Below are positions 33,111-45,907 of a DNA stretch of 64,000 bases, one piece after another. The stretch spans positions 9,509,180 to 9,573,179 of the forward strand of contig OX940872.1 of assembly GCA_954871525.1 (NCBI GenBank), written 5' to 3'. Both the position numbers and the translations under genes were made by a program. Positions within the stretch are counted from its first letter, which is position 1. The number at the start of each line of letters is the position of its first letter. Below the pieces are notes generated by a model. The model worked only from the letters and a program-made list of their open reading frames with translations, was not told where the DNA came from and did not search any database. The stretch is from Parietaria judaica. Lineage: Eukaryota > Streptophyta > Magnoliopsida > Rosales > Urticaceae.

Positions 33111-35960
33111 CGGACAGTAGGAAGAAACGTAAGGGACTTGTCGAGCTAATTAATAGGGTCTTGGAATGTGACTTATCAAGTTACTTAACATAGTTGACTA
33201 ATGGTTATTTCACAATAAATAGCTTTTATGTCCAAAAGTGAATTGTTTTCTAGCTTTTCAATGTTATATATTGGTCTTGTTTTGATTTTTTTTCTTTCAT
33301 ATATCGCATTTTACATTCTAGCATTCTACGTACTTTGTTGTTTGTACCAGAAAAATGATTAATCAGATTTTGCGGGGTAATTAATCAAGATGAAATGCAT
33401 ACAATGAGAGATCACGCGTTATTTTAATAATATTATTCGAGATTAGTAAATATGGGTGACCTACATTTTTGAGCCACGCTAATACAAAAGAGCGATTCAA
33501 CCATAGATTTTTCCGACGTGCAATCTTCTATAATGTAAGTTTGCACGACGGTTTTAAACATTGTTATGCAAAATGACTGAAAATGTTGCTTTTGTTGAGG
33601 AGAACTACTTAACAATCCACGGTTATTAATTGAGTATAAATTTTTTATAGGAAATATCGAAAGTCAATTTAATCACACAAAAAATTTCATGAAAAAATAA
33701 TAATTCTTGCAAAAAAATTATTATTTTGAACGTTGAAATTTCAGGTAATTTATTCCTATTTAAAAATTATAAATTTTAAATATCCTTTTCGCACAAGCCC
33801 GTTTTTTGGGATACCCCCAATCATAATCAGTATTATTAATTTAAATTCTAGTTTTCACCACTCATCTACGTTATGTTTTTGTTTTATTTATTTTATGACA
33901 AGCGTGCAGCTCACAATATTTATTTATGATTTTCTAAAATTAAATATTTATAAAGAATTATAGTTTTAGTCAAAGTGGGGATCATGGTGAAGCAGAAGTA
34001 TCTTTATGTCGAAATAATACGGAAAGCTTGCTTGCAGAATTTAAGAAATGATTGCTATTTTTGTTCTCATAATTTATGATGTAGTTCAAGTGCTAAAGGG
34101 TGTTGCTTGTCTTGTGGATTTAATTCACATATAACAGCACCAAAATATTTAAAAAATTTAAAGTGAAATAAATTATTAAAAAACATCGGTTGGGATTTCG
34201 TTTAGAAACATTCCCCCAGCTAAGAAAGAAAAACATTGTTCACCCGAGGGTATGAAACTAAATAAAAATCCAAATAAGGCTATTCTTGCAAAACGCCCAT
34301 TTAAATTCTCTATCTTTTTGTTTCAGTGAAAGTTTCTAATTTTTTCATATAAAAATAACAATGACCAATTTCCCCCTAATTCCCTATTATTAGATCCAAG
34401 CATATTGTTAGGCTTAGCAATAAAAGGTTAGAATCGATCGGCATAAGTACTTAGTATTTTTAATTAATTACTCAAATGTAATATAATCTACAAATTCCAA
34501 CACCAAGTATTTATGCTGATTTAATGATGTTTTTAAACAATATGGATGGATTTTACTGGGGTAGGAAAAAAATGATGACAATGAGAGCTTTCACCGCTAA
34601 ATAATATATATTAGGATTTTTGTTTCCACTATTATGTGATAATATTGGGAACTTTCGTTGCGGGAAAAATATTAAGAACTTTTTCTACTATTATATGATA
34701 ATATAAAAAAAGAGACGGAAATTTTGTAGCTACTATGTAAATGTTGAGTAATTTCGCTGCTATTAACCCAAAAAAGAAAAATACCGAATTAAAGTTATAA
34801 ATTTTTGCTAGAAATATATAGTTCCATCGAACGTTTGAGTTATATTGTGAAATTGGTCGATAATTATTTATTAATTATTTTAAGAGTAATTATCGTTCGT
34901 AATCGTTACGCTTTATACTGATGGTAATCGACCGATTTATCCATGGATAAGTTAGCAATTATCTATTTTCGCAGTGTGAAAAAAATGATATATTAGTACC
35001 TATCGCTCAAATTCAACCTTATCATTTTGAGGTATTTTGGGCATAAATACCATATTTTTTTCATATTGATTAAGAGAAGTTATGAATAATATTGCTTATA
35101 ATTTACTGTTTGGTAACCAATTGCAAAAAAACTGTGTTTCGTTTTTCAAGTGGAAACAGTAGAAAAAAAATGATGAAATGGCTGTTTGTTAAATTATTGT
35201 ACACAAATTTGAAAAAAAAATATATTGAATATGTTGGTTATGAACAAGAACTGTGTTTGGGGTATTTTTTAAGAATCCATCTCATTTTCTCTATTCTCTC
35301 TCCTCTATGGAGTCATTTTCCATGACGATTATTATGTACATTTATTATTTATTATTGAATATGACTTGCATTATTTCTTATGCATGTAATTATACTTTAT
35401 GCTATTGATTTTTAAAAAAAATTATGTTTTTGAAAGAAAAAGAAAGAGCATAATGTACCAAACATATTTCTTTAGTTCCTTTTTAGTTTTTCAAATAAAT
35501 AACAAAAATATATTCTGAACATTTATTTGAAAACAAGTGCAATAATGTATTCCAATATTGTTATTAAGAATCAAAGAAAAAAAATATATAGAAGTTTTCG
35601 AGATGGTTACGAAACAATAATTCCGTGCCCCTTTTCTCGCAAATCTACTAATTTTTAAACATTTAGGGTATTCTTATAGTTTGGAAAAAGCATAAAAGTT
35701 ATATATGTTTACCAAGTACCACTATTGCAATTTTCAGAAAATTATATAATGTTAACAAAGACACGTGAACTGAGCTATATTTATTAACAAACTTCGAGTA
35801 TTTATATTCAACGCAAATGGAGGCTTGATAATATATGTCGCGATAATTTCAAAAGATATTTTGAGAATTTTTTTCTCACCATTGTCCCTTGATTTAAATT
35901 CTACTATGTAAATGTTATTTTGAGAATTAACAAATGTTTGTTTTATTTTATGACCCGGTG
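33111..35960. other. AT-rich intergenic DNA with a decayed MITE
   Basis: No gene recognised. The part at about 34427-34770 (GGCATAAGTACTTAG ... GCTGCTATTAACCC, with repeated TATATGATAATAT words) looks like an old foldback MITE. The rest shows no structure. Confidence 0.4.
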
Positions 35961-35968
35961 TACACATT

Positions 35969-36480
35969 CAATGGCGGAGCCAGGATTTTAATTTAGGTGG
36001 TGCCTTATATATATATATATTTTAAATCAAACATACAATTAACATCAATCAATAATAACATTGTAACCTCTATATATATAAAAAATATAAAAAATATATA
36101 TATAATGACTTACCCTAGTAAAATAAGACGCCGCGTTTTCGTTTTCGAAAGTATTGCATTATAAATTTATCGTTGGTAGAAATAGAAATATCCAATCGAC
36201 TGGTATTCAATACAAAATTAATTTATCTATCTTTTTATGTATAACATTTTTAATAATATATTAGGCGAGTATTAAAATGCATTTATTTATTCTAATAACT
36301 GAAAATAAATAAACAAAAAAACAAAAAAACAAAAAATATGACTAGCTCAATATTCGAACTCAGGTCATCTCTCTGTTAAAAAGAGAGACTTGGGTAAAAC
36401 ACTTTGCCAGTTGGGCTGAATGCTCTTTGACTTCTTATTATGAGCTCATGTACACTAGGCCCTACATAGCTACGCCACTG
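35969..36480. mobile_element. Non-autonomous hAT element, 512 bp, perfect 8-bp TSD
   Basis: Starts CAATGGCGGAGCC and ends with the reverse complement of CAGTGGCGTAGCT. TACACATT is duplicated at 35961-35968 and 36481-36488. The interior has no transposase. It includes a segment at 36350-36425 (TTCGAACTCAGG ... GCCAGTTGGGCTGAATG) with a passing likeness to a reversed tRNA, which is common in this kind of element and is not called as a tRNA. Confidence 0.88.
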
Positions 36481-36499
36481 TACACATTAATTTATAATT

Positions 36500-36825
36500 T
36501 TGTTTGATTAACTATATTAAGGAATACTAGCTTTATCAACATGAGAATGATGATGAGTAAAGAGTATTTTTGAGAGATGATACGCAAAGCTTTTTGCTGT
36601 TAGAATATATGATTGTGATTGCTATCTTGTTCTCGTGATTTAAAGATATAGTTTAAGTGATTAAGGCACATAAATTGGGTATTTCTTGTCTTGTGGAACT
36701 CTCTTTCGATTTTTTTTATTAGTCTTTAATTGTAATAAAACATAAGTTCAAAATATCATTTGAGTTGAAGATCATGGGATGCGTTTCCATCGCAATATGG
36801 CTAAATACTAGAGTAGCACGATTCG
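36500..36825. other. AT-rich spacer, nothing recognised
   Basis: No reading frame or repeat of note. Confidence 0.4.
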
Positions 36826-36829
36826 GATA

Positions 36830-37040
36830 CTAGTGATCGTGTCAAAACCAACCGTCAAACTGCCAAATTCGCCGATAAATCGGTTACCGTTTTCGACAAA
36901 TTTATCGTTCGCTTGTTGATTAATCGACATAAAACTTATGGAACTGTAGATTATCGTTATCGACACGTTTCGTGGATAATCGACGGATTATCGACACTTT
37001 TTGATGGAAAACTTCTAAAATATTTTTAACTTTATATTTG
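36830..37040. mobile_element. hAT subterminal-like fragment
   Basis: Rich in CGATAA/TTATCG and GCCGATAAATCGG motifs and contains GATGGAAAACTTCTAAAATATTTT, closely matching the subterminal part of hAT copy A (26050-26085). It is probably a relic end of a related element. No target duplication identified. Confidence 0.5.
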
Positions 37041-37054
37041 TCTAATTTTTTAAA

Positions 37055-38802
37055 GGGAAACTTGAGAAAATGGCTCAAAAAACACCATAATTGAACTTTT
37101 GAACACATTAAAAAAAAATTAATGTTTCTAAACTTTGTCCAATTTCAGACGATTTTACCCGTGATTAATTAACTCCTAAACTGTCCCTAAATCATGGTTT
37201 CGATTTTCGCGATAATCGAGCGGTTTATTGCTGAAATCCACTTCTCGGTAACTTATCTCCTCTAATCATTATCTTTTTATACTTATCGCGATTTTTCGAT
37301 TCGAAAAGCAAGTCACTTATCTCTCAAACTTATCAAGTGTATTTTCTCGAAAAGCAAGCTACTTTTCGGTCAAAAACGATAATTCAACCCTGGTATAAAT
37401 TTTTCTTTTTTTGCGGCAGAAGTTCCAACTTCTTTTAATTTCGAAATTTAAATGTATTTTTAGGGTTTTTTTAGTAGATCTTTTGTGTTTTGATGTTTAA
37501 ATGTTGTATATGAATGAATCATGTCAATTTTTCACATTTTTACTCTATATTTGTAGTAGTTACTTAGAAAGATATTAGGTTGAATGAAAGTTAAACTTTG
37601 AGTTTTGTATTAGTTTAATTGTACATTTTACGTTTTGAATCAAATGTTGTTGAAATTGATTTTTTAAAAAAAAGTATATGATGGAATATAGATGAATCAA
37701 GATGGTTTGTGTGATTTTTATTGATTTTTTGCAGATTTGGGTTAAATTTAAGGGTTTATGCAAATTATTTCCAATTGCGACAAAAGTACCAATTTTCCTA
37801 AAAATAGTGAATTTGAGATATATTTTAATTTTTTTCTTCTGTAATTTCATTTTGTAACATTGTATATGATTAGGAAACTATTAGTTTGACATAATTATTT
37901 TTATAATTGATGTCTTTCTGAATTATGACCTTATTGCGGCAAAAGTACATATTTTTGGAAATTAGTTAAGTTAAGCTAGTTAGTCTATTTTTTTTATGTA
38001 AAATCATTTTATAACATTGTATATAACTTATAAAATGTGAGGTTGACATAATTATTTTTAATTCGACGTTTTCCCGAATTGCAACCTTATTGCGGCAAAA
38101 GTAATTTTTTTTTAAATTTGTTAAATTGAGCTAGTTCTTCGTTTTTTTATGTAACTTCATTTTCTAACATTGTATATAATTCTGATACTGTGATTCCGAC
38201 ATAATTAGTTTTGTAATTTGACGTTTTTCAATTATTAAGGAAAATATACATTTAGTATTTTATGTTATAAAAAATATTTTATGTATGAAAATATTTTATA
38301 AGTTTTCCATCGATAAATCTATCGATAAGCGATTAATCCATCGATAAGTTCGATAAGTTTCGGTAACGGCAAACGATAAATTTTATAGGTTTTCCATCGA
38401 TAAATCCATCGGCAAACGATTACTCCGTCGATAACGGCAAACGATTTATCGGCAAAAGCGGCATTCAAATCCTTGCCCTAAATTATCAAAAAATTTCCCC
38501 AAATCTAAATTAGTGTCCCCAAATTCTGAAGAAATTGTCCCAAGATGGGACAGTTTCAAAAACTGTCCCTAAATTACCAAAAATTGTCCCTAAATTACCA
38601 AAAACTGTCACCTAAATTTAAATTATTGTCCCAAAGGATCATAAGAAACTGTCCCAAGAATGTTAATTGTACAACCTCCCCAATGTTAATCAGGGGTAAA
38701 ATCGTCTGAAATTGGGCAAAGTTAAGAAACATTGATTTTTTTTTTAAATGTGTTCAAAAGTTCAATTATGTTATTTTTTTGAGCCATTTTCTCAAGTTTT
38801 CC
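37055..38802. mobile_element. Foldback element interrupted by a nested hAT
   Basis: Inverted arms of about 130 bp, at 37055-37182 and 38687-38802. The outer end reads GGGAAACTTGAGAAAATGGC on the left and the reverse complement of GGAAAACTTGAGAAAATGGC on the right. The loop has several copies of AAACTGTCCCTAAATTACCA. The hAT copy B landed in one of these, and its 8-bp duplication CCCTAAAT is part of that motif. Without the insert the element would be about 457 bp. Flanking T/A runs prevent a firm target-duplication call. Confidence 0.8.
37193..38475 (-). mobile_element. Non-autonomous hAT element, copy B, with 8-bp TSD
   Basis: Same family as 25969-27032 but inverted: it begins CATGGTTTCGATTTTCG and ends CGGCATTCAAATCCTTG. 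CCCTAAAT is duplicated at 37185-37192 and 38476-38483. At 1283 bp it is about 220 bp longer than copy A. No coding potential beyond chance frames. It is nested in the foldback element at 37055-38802, so it is the younger insertion there. Confidence 0.9.
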
Positions 38803-39095
38803 TTTTTAAATAGTGTGTTAAAAAGACCAAAAATTAAAACATGTCATAATATATATTCACTAATGAGTTCTCAATAAATAATATCAAACATAGACGTATG
38901 TAATATAAAGTCATACAATAACACATATAATTCAATTGCAAGAATCAAATCTAAAACATGTAGATAATAAAACATAGTCTCAACTCTCAAGCATATAGTC
39001 TCAAAACTCAATCACATAATACCAACACCAACTGCAAAGTCATATCAACACTACTCATACTAAATCGTCTGACATTAGAAAAACGAGGATGTCAT
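38803..39095. other. AT-rich spacer left of the hAT transposase relic
   Basis: No feature recognised. Confidence 0.4.
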
Positions 39096-39099
39096 GTGT

Positions 39100-41300
39100 G
39101 CTTCCATAAACCAACACCACTTGCTTCAAGATACATGTTTAGATACGTATTCCAAAACAACCCATGTTGTTCATAGTCCGTATGAAGTTACTTACGTGGT
39201 AGTCATGTACGGTTTGTTCCATAAAGATGCCACGAGAAGGATAGAGCGGATGCGTCCAAACTCCGTTCTCACACACCGGGTTAGGAGAAGCAAAATGATT
39301 ACTAGATGAAGTTGTGAATGACATTATCTCAAAGTACCCAGACGTGTCATCGACGGGTTTCTCGCTTTGATATTCACTGCCGTACTGGTTGCCGCCATAC
39401 TGAGTATCAGGAATGTATCCTCCGCTTGCGAGGTCCTAATAGCAGCTTGGGCAGTACGTATCACCTATTTCTATTATATTAGTTGGCATTCATATATACA
39501 TGCAACAAAATTCAATTATGAGATACATGAAAACAGAATAAACTAATCACATGTATTATACTCTCCGAAGCTAGATGATCCCCACCCAGTTTCTCCTGCG
39601 CCACCCCACCCCACCCACTATGCAAAAGGTTATGGGTAGGAGAAGTACGACGAGTAGCAGTCGTCTGATGACTATTGGCACCGGCCGCAATATGAGTAGA
39701 CCCGCAATCAGACCCTCCATTAACTCTCGGGGGGTTGGGAATAGGACGTACTGCGTCACGAAACTTGCACAGTACAGTACAAGTATTTAATTGCATTTTT
39801 ATTTAATCAAAATAAATTAAACTACATAATTAAAATCTTACATCTTCTGTGATATGTCTCACGTATTTTTGGGGGAAACAAACGATCGTAGATCTTTGTG
39901 AATTCCCCGATGGCGTTGGCCGGCATCTCAATATCTTGCTGGTACGCGAGTCTAAGGTTTAAGGAATAAGCTGCAATACGCATAGGATGTTCTAAGTGTA
40001 TAGTCCTTCTAGCTTCTAGTATTTCGACAGCCCATTTCTTTCGTGAATTGCATTCGGTACCGCGTTAATACTTTTGAAAAAACGATAGACCATGTTCATT
40101 GTCATATGCACCTCAGTGTCAACGAAATCGAGTGCTGGGTACATCGGGATGAAAACAGTGATGGCTTTGTCAACGGATATCCAAAACCTATCATCGAATA
40201 CTAACTTGACTGATGCTCTCCCTCCTTTCAAATTCTTCAACGTGGATCCCTCCCACCATTCGGATGTGAACATCGCATTCTGTCCGGAATGCAGCGAGAG
40301 TAAGTTTGTAGGAAACCTCGTCGCTCTTGGACATATAATATCACCTTTGTAGATATTTCTTATGCTTTCGAGCACCTGGCCGTGGTTGTAGATAAACTTG
40401 GTGATGAGTCTGCACCCCTTCAAGGCCTCGCGGATGCTTGGCCTGTCACTGGTATCGTGAAACATCAAATCGATGAAGTGAGCGGCCCACTATTGCCCAC
40501 CAGTAAAAATTGTACTTTCTCATAAAATATTTTCCCACTTTTTTGTATGCCGTAGTGTTGTCCGTCACAATTTGTACGGCGATTGCGGTCGATCTCCTTG
40601 ATTACTTCAGAAAATATTTTGAAAAGAACACTCAAATTTTTGGAGTGCGTGGATGCGTTAATTGATTTCACAAACACCAATTTCCTGGTGGAAACAACTG
40701 TAATTTTCAAGATCGACATATTCGTCGGTCTGGTCCAACCGTCCGACATAATAGTCACACCGAATGTCTGCCACACAGGAATCTGGTCCGGTTTATACTT
40801 TAGCCAATCCTCGTACTCAAGCCCCAAATAATTGCCAGTGACATCTTGCACTGATGGATACAGACATCCACCATCTGCAAGAATAAATGCAATTTCATTA
40901 ATATAATATTGTATATTCAACTTTTAAAATCATAAACAAAAATAAATGAAATTACCCGTTTCAGCTACGCAATAAAGCATGTTACAGAAGTGATGGTCAT
41001 TTGCGTGGAACCACGAAACCCTTTTCATGATGAACTGTTTCGCTATAGATATTCCAACTTTCATAATCACTTTCGGTAAAAACATCAAATCAACTTTAAA
41101 AAAAAAAAATTGACGAAGGCGTATCGTACAGCGCAGGGGCGGTGGCGGTATCGGAAGCACTTCCGACTCTAGACTGGTCCTTTTTCCATTGACGAGTTGC
41201 TGCTTCTTTACATGATCTCTTGGCTTGCTTCGCCATTTCTCTATAAATATCATATTGCTCTTCATTGGAAGATCCAACAGTTTTATGCATTTTGGTCCAT
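39100..41300 (-). pseudogene. hAT-superfamily transposase relic (DUF659 type)
   Basis: On the minus strand several frames together follow a plant DUF659 hAT transposase. The pieces are an upstream piece with KQAKRSCKEAATRQWKKDQ and the WFHANDHHFCNMLY segment (41290-40930), then the DUF659 core with FGVTIMSDGWTRPTNMSILK and FVKSINASTHSK (40920-40465). Next comes the middle region FIYNHGQVLESIRN ... RATRFPTNLLSL ... FWISVDKAI (40468-40016). A segment equivalent to EHPMRIAAYSLNLRLAYQQD follows at about 40000-39850, and a Ser/Thr/Tyr-rich tail lies at 39800-39130. Frameshifts separate the pieces and the HATC dimerisation motif was not found. The protein would have cut and moved hAT elements; this copy is dead. 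It may be related to the source of the hAT copies at 26 and 37 kb, but no shared ends were found. Confidence 0.82.
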
Positions 41301-41640
41301 ATCTGCCCTATCCCGTTTCTTCTTCTGTGCAGTTAGCATCGCCTCCCTAATAAGGTTAGAAGGGTCGTTACGGATTGCTGTACACGGCGCAACATTTTAA
41401 CCCTTATCTTTGCCACTCAAATTCTTCTTCATTCTAGTGATTCCGCCACATATAATCTCTTTACCTAAAAATTTGGATTTGAATTTGAATTCGTTTCTTG
41501 AATCTCCTAAATGAGTGTAATGATCCCTCGCAAGGTTGTCTTTACTCATTTTGAACCTAAATAGCATGATGAACGACGAGATTAGTTAAAAACACAAACT
41601 ATGAACTTTTAGTACTTTTTCTGCAAACATAAATATTAAT
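41301..41640. other. Upstream part of the hAT relic
   Basis: Possibly the N-terminal (BED finger) region of the transposase on the minus strand, too decayed to read: short Cys-, Lys- and Arg-containing stretches occur near 41400-41560. Confidence 0.3.
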
Positions 41641-42480
41641 TAAAAAGGGAAATAAAATTACACCAAAATCTCGGATTATTATTTTCATAAATATTTCACG
41701 AAAGCAAGGAGAAGCAAAAAAAATACCTCACAAATCTCCAAAGACAAACTTCTAAGACTTTTGTCGCAATCAATGAAAAATCCCTATTAAGCTCAAATGT
41801 GCAATTAAATTACACAAACAGCTAAGATTTGTATTTTTTTTTATAATGAAAGATAAAAGCAAGAAAAATTAATAGATTACCTCAAAAACTGCAAAAGAAA
41901 AAATTCTAAGACTTTTGTCTCAATTAAAGCAAATTTAGAAATAAGCTTAAATATGCGATTTAATTACACGAAAATCTCACATTGTAAAAAATATTCAATG
42001 AAAGAAATAAAAAATGAATATATTACCTCATAAATCGAAAAAGATGAACTTCTAAGTTTTTTGCCGTAATTAAGGAAAAACCGAATTAAGCTTCAATCTG
42101 CAATTAAATTACACCAAAATCTCATATTCTTATTTAAAAAAATATTTAATTATGAAAATCACCAAAATCCGAATGAAGCAAAAGATGAACTTCTAAGACT
42201 CTTGCTGCATTTAAAGAAAAATATGAATGAAGCGCAAATTGAAATTAAATTAAACCAAAATCTCATATTATTATTTCATAAAATATTTCATGATGGAAAA
42301 CACCAAAAAAAAAAAGAAGAAGATTACCATACAAATCGTAAAAGATGAACTTATGAGACTTTTGTCTTGATATTCGGAAAATCTGAATTAAACTCATATA
42401 TTCAATAAAACTACACCTAATCTAAAATTAATATATCAATAAATTTTTAGACTTTTATAATGATTTTTTAGACTTTTGTC
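41640..42480. repeat. About six degenerate tandem units of ~150 bp
   Basis: The words AATTAAATTACACCAAAATCTCATATT, with variants, and ACTTCTAAGACTTTTGTCGC recur near 41648, 41803, 41955, 42100, 42242 and 42402, spaced about 141-160 bp. The array lies between the hAT transposase relic and its presumed right end, where subterminal arrays are common. Confidence 0.75.
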
Positions 42481-43135
42481 ACAATAAAGAGAAAAACCGA
42501 AAAAAATCATGTAATCGGAAAGTTTTAGACCTCAAAGATTCATATTTCTAATTAACTATAATATTTTGAACCACATTACATCAAGAAATCATAAAAAATA
42601 TGTAAATCTCTTATAAATTCATAAAATTCGAACTATATATACTTGTGCCTAGCATGCTTCGAAATTCAAAAATAAAGTAAATCTAACTTAATAATTCAAA
42701 ATAAGTTATCAAAACATATTTTCATCATAAAATAGTCACAAGAGTTAAAAAAAAAGAAGATAAAGTCCCAATGTTTAATCATTTTTAAACATAAAACTCA
42801 TATGAAACTAACTGAGTATATATTAAAGAAAATTCTATTGACTTATATATATAGATATAACATTATGAGTCATTAATCTCTTTAAATATAACAAAAAATT
42901 GAAATATTAGGGTTAAAAATGATAAACTAACTTACGAAACATATGTCACCCATTCGATAATCACATTCAAAAAACAAAGCTCTTACCAGGGTTACTTTCA
43001 TCGGAATGCATAAAAATGGAAGGGGATATTGAAAAGAGCGAAAAAAGGAGGCTGAGATTAGGGTTATTATAAAAATCCACTATTATAACCCAAAATGTGT
43101 TTTTAAAATTGCGGGTAAAGTACCATTTTTATTTA
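42481..43135. other. AT-rich spacer, nothing recognised
   Basis: Continuation of AT-rich DNA right of the repeat array. No gene. Confidence 0.4.
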
Positions 43136-43140
43136 TTTAA

Positions 43141-44030
43141 CACTGCATTGGCGATAATCGTTTGGTAAAAGCCTTGCCGATTTTCGACGATTTCCAGCGA
43201 AAACTTATAAAATGATAACTATTGGCATTGATGTTGAAAATTTCATCACACGGTGTAGCGGCCCAATTGCTTGTGTTGGACCGGGCCCAATGTCGTTTAT
43301 TGACTTTCGTAGGCTTTAGAGCATAGATCTGTGGCACCTTGGGCCAGACGGACCCTCCGCTGACCGTGGACCGGGATCTTGGCCCTTTGCTACATGTTAC
43401 CGCAGGGCCTGTAATAGACAAGGCTTGAGTTACAAGTTTGGGACGCCAGATAATTAGTCTCTATAGGGAAGGTCAGAGACTAGCCTTCGGTGAACCTTGG
43501 ATGGTCAAACCTTGGGTAAGACTTGGGGATAGAACGACGACTTACTAGATCCAGAACCTCAGCTGGGAATGTTGTAAATCAGACCAGGATCTTCTCCAAG
43601 GCTCCCGCTCTCGTCAGATCCTCTGACTCTAAACTTGGAGAGAAGAAAACCCCGAGGATGGTGAACCACGGGGGTTGTCCCCGTATTCACTTATGAAGCT
43701 CAACATTAATAGAGTATTTGACACAGAGCCACGTGGCCAACGGAGGCTCTACGCGGCTTCACGCGCGCGTTTATTGTGACTGACTCACATCCACCCACGC
43801 GCAATCGCCTGGAGAGGCGTTGCTGACTCGTCTGCTCGTCTGGTCTACGTGGCACGCGTGGCCTGCCCCTGTGAGATGCGCGGTGGCGCGTGGGGCCAAA
43901 GTGCTCCTGGCCCCATGACAGTTGATATGGAATATTTGCCGATGACGACCGGCAAGATCGATAATCGACGATTTTCCACGAAAATTCGAGCCTCGGACAA
44001 ATCATCTGCCAAATTTATGCCGATATCTTA
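43141..44030. mobile_element. hAT-like terminal segment split by an LTR insertion
   Basis: 43141-43231 and 43921-44030 are both rich in GCCGAT and CGATAATCG words and contain GCGAAAACTTATAAAATGATAA-type sequence, like the ends of the hAT family at 26 and 37 kb. They are continuous in style if the GC-rich block 43232-43920 is removed. Confidence 0.45.
43232..43920. mobile_element. Probable solo LTR, 689 bp
   Basis: Starts TGTTGAAAATTTC and ends CCCATGACA (TG...CA). The flanks ATTGA (43227-43231) and GTTGA (43921-43925) fit a 5-bp target duplication with one change. The block is GC-rich and sharply different from the AT-rich surroundings. No internal coding region is attached, so it would be a solo LTR left by recombination. 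Confidence 0.55.
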
Positions 44031-44031
44031 A

Positions 44032-45905
44032 AATATCCTCAATTGGTTTGGGGAAAATTAATTTCTTATTGGTGGTTGTGTTTTAAATTGCCCGATTCAA
44101 TTAATTTCATATATAGCTGCACTGCTTCAAAACTGGGCAAACGAGAATCTTTGTTAGGAAGCGGTTGGATATGGAGGAAGTGGAGGAGCAGTGCATGAAT
44201 TGGATTGGGCTAATTTAAAGATAAAACATAACCATTTTAATTTTTTTGGGTTTGAAAAATAGACCCAATCAAACCCAAAGACTTTAAAGATTCAATAATA
44301 ATAATAATAAAAAGGGATGGATTGGGCTACGTAGTTGCATTGTACAAAAAATTATGTTAATTGAAATTTAACTTATAATATTTAGATTTACCTTAAATAC
44401 TCAATCAATCAATAAATTAATTAAATTTTATTTGTTCATATTTTTTTTTTTAATTTTTCAACTTTAAAGTGTTTTACATATAAAAATTTGATCCAAATAA
44501 TATACAGTATAACATTAGAAATTAATAATATTAGGAACGCTAAAATTTATTAATATATAAATTAATAAAATATAGTTCACAAAATATAAATTATATAATC
44601 ATTATAACTTAAAAATAAATCCCTATATAACATTTCAAGAATACGAATATTATTTTATCTCCAAACATAAAATATAGTTTGAAGACAACATTAATACCGA
44701 ATCAGTGATAATCATTTTGAACAATATTTTCTAACATCACGAAAATATAATATTGAACCTTCTCATTGCTAAGCGAAAAGTTAAAGATGAAATTAAAAGA
44801 GACATAGATTTCAAGAATGCACAAATAACTTCAATATTATATTTTAAAAACTCTAAGTAATTAGTTATTTATTGTAGTTATTTATTAATTGATTTATTTA
44901 AGGTGGTTTCATAACTAGTTATGTACAGTTTTTATTTATTTATAGTGATTTCTTAATTCGTTACGTAATATTATTATTTTTGTATTGAAATATTAAATTA
45001 TATATCAGTTGGGATTTATATACATCTAAAAATTTATTATCTTATAAATTTCGTGAATTATTAATTTATCTAGTTAGACCCGACTTGGAACCGAACAAAA
45101 TTATTTTTTACTTGAAGTCATTAATTAATTTAGGTTCTATTGTACTTATATGTTTTTTCATTATTTTTTAAAAGTCAATTGGGCCAATCATACCGGCCCA
45201 TCCCCAATCTATGCGGCCTAACCCTAACCTACTCAATTCATCGAGTTGGGTATAGACTAAAGGTTTCAAAAAAATGCCCAAATCTTGTTTTGGTAATTAG
45301 AACCACCAACTAATTGAAATATGGACCAATATACCATTCTTTTTTAAAATATCAAATAATTAACAAATAATTAATCATCCTTAATTATAGCAACAATAAG
45401 GATTCACCCACGTTATTTAAATACAAATTTATTTCCTTTATTATAAATTAATTACAAATCTTCCTATTTAAATTAATTATTCAGTTCTATCCTATTAATC
45501 AGTATTCTAAATGAAATCTTAACTAAAAATATTTTCTCATGTAATTTTGTAATTTTTAATACAAATCTATTATGTATTGTGATTAAAGAAACTGTAACAA
45601 TATTTACGTATGTATTTTTCATATATTTCAATAATTATGAAGTTGTAAGTATATATACGAAACACAAAAAAAAAAATCGTAATTATATATACAATACTGG
45701 TAACTATAAATATAAAACAGTAATGAATAATGTACTTGTAAATTTATTACGAAGTTGTATATGAAAACTGTAACTATAATTACAAAATTACGATTTGGTA
45801 ATTGTATTTATCAAACTGTAACTTTATATACGAAATTATAATACGGTAATTTTAATTACAAAACTGCAATTAGGTAATCGTAATTGTAATTACCAATATA
45901 CTTAG
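44032..45905. other. AT-rich intergenic DNA
   Basis: No gene recognised. An (ATA)n-type run lies at 44297-44311. From about 45262 the sequence AAAGGTTTCAAAAAAATGCCC may be an inverted-repeat end matching 48650-48685 (see findings). Confidence 0.4.
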
Positions 45906-45907
45906 GT

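Noticed and set aside
36350..36425. tRNA-like segment in the 512-bp hAT element
   Set aside because: TTCGAACTC resembles a T-arm but arms do not pair into a cloverleaf; the element borders and 8-bp TSD explain the segment.
43706..44031. Open frames in the GC-rich block
   Set aside because: Short, on both strands, inside a probable solo LTR, no known motif.
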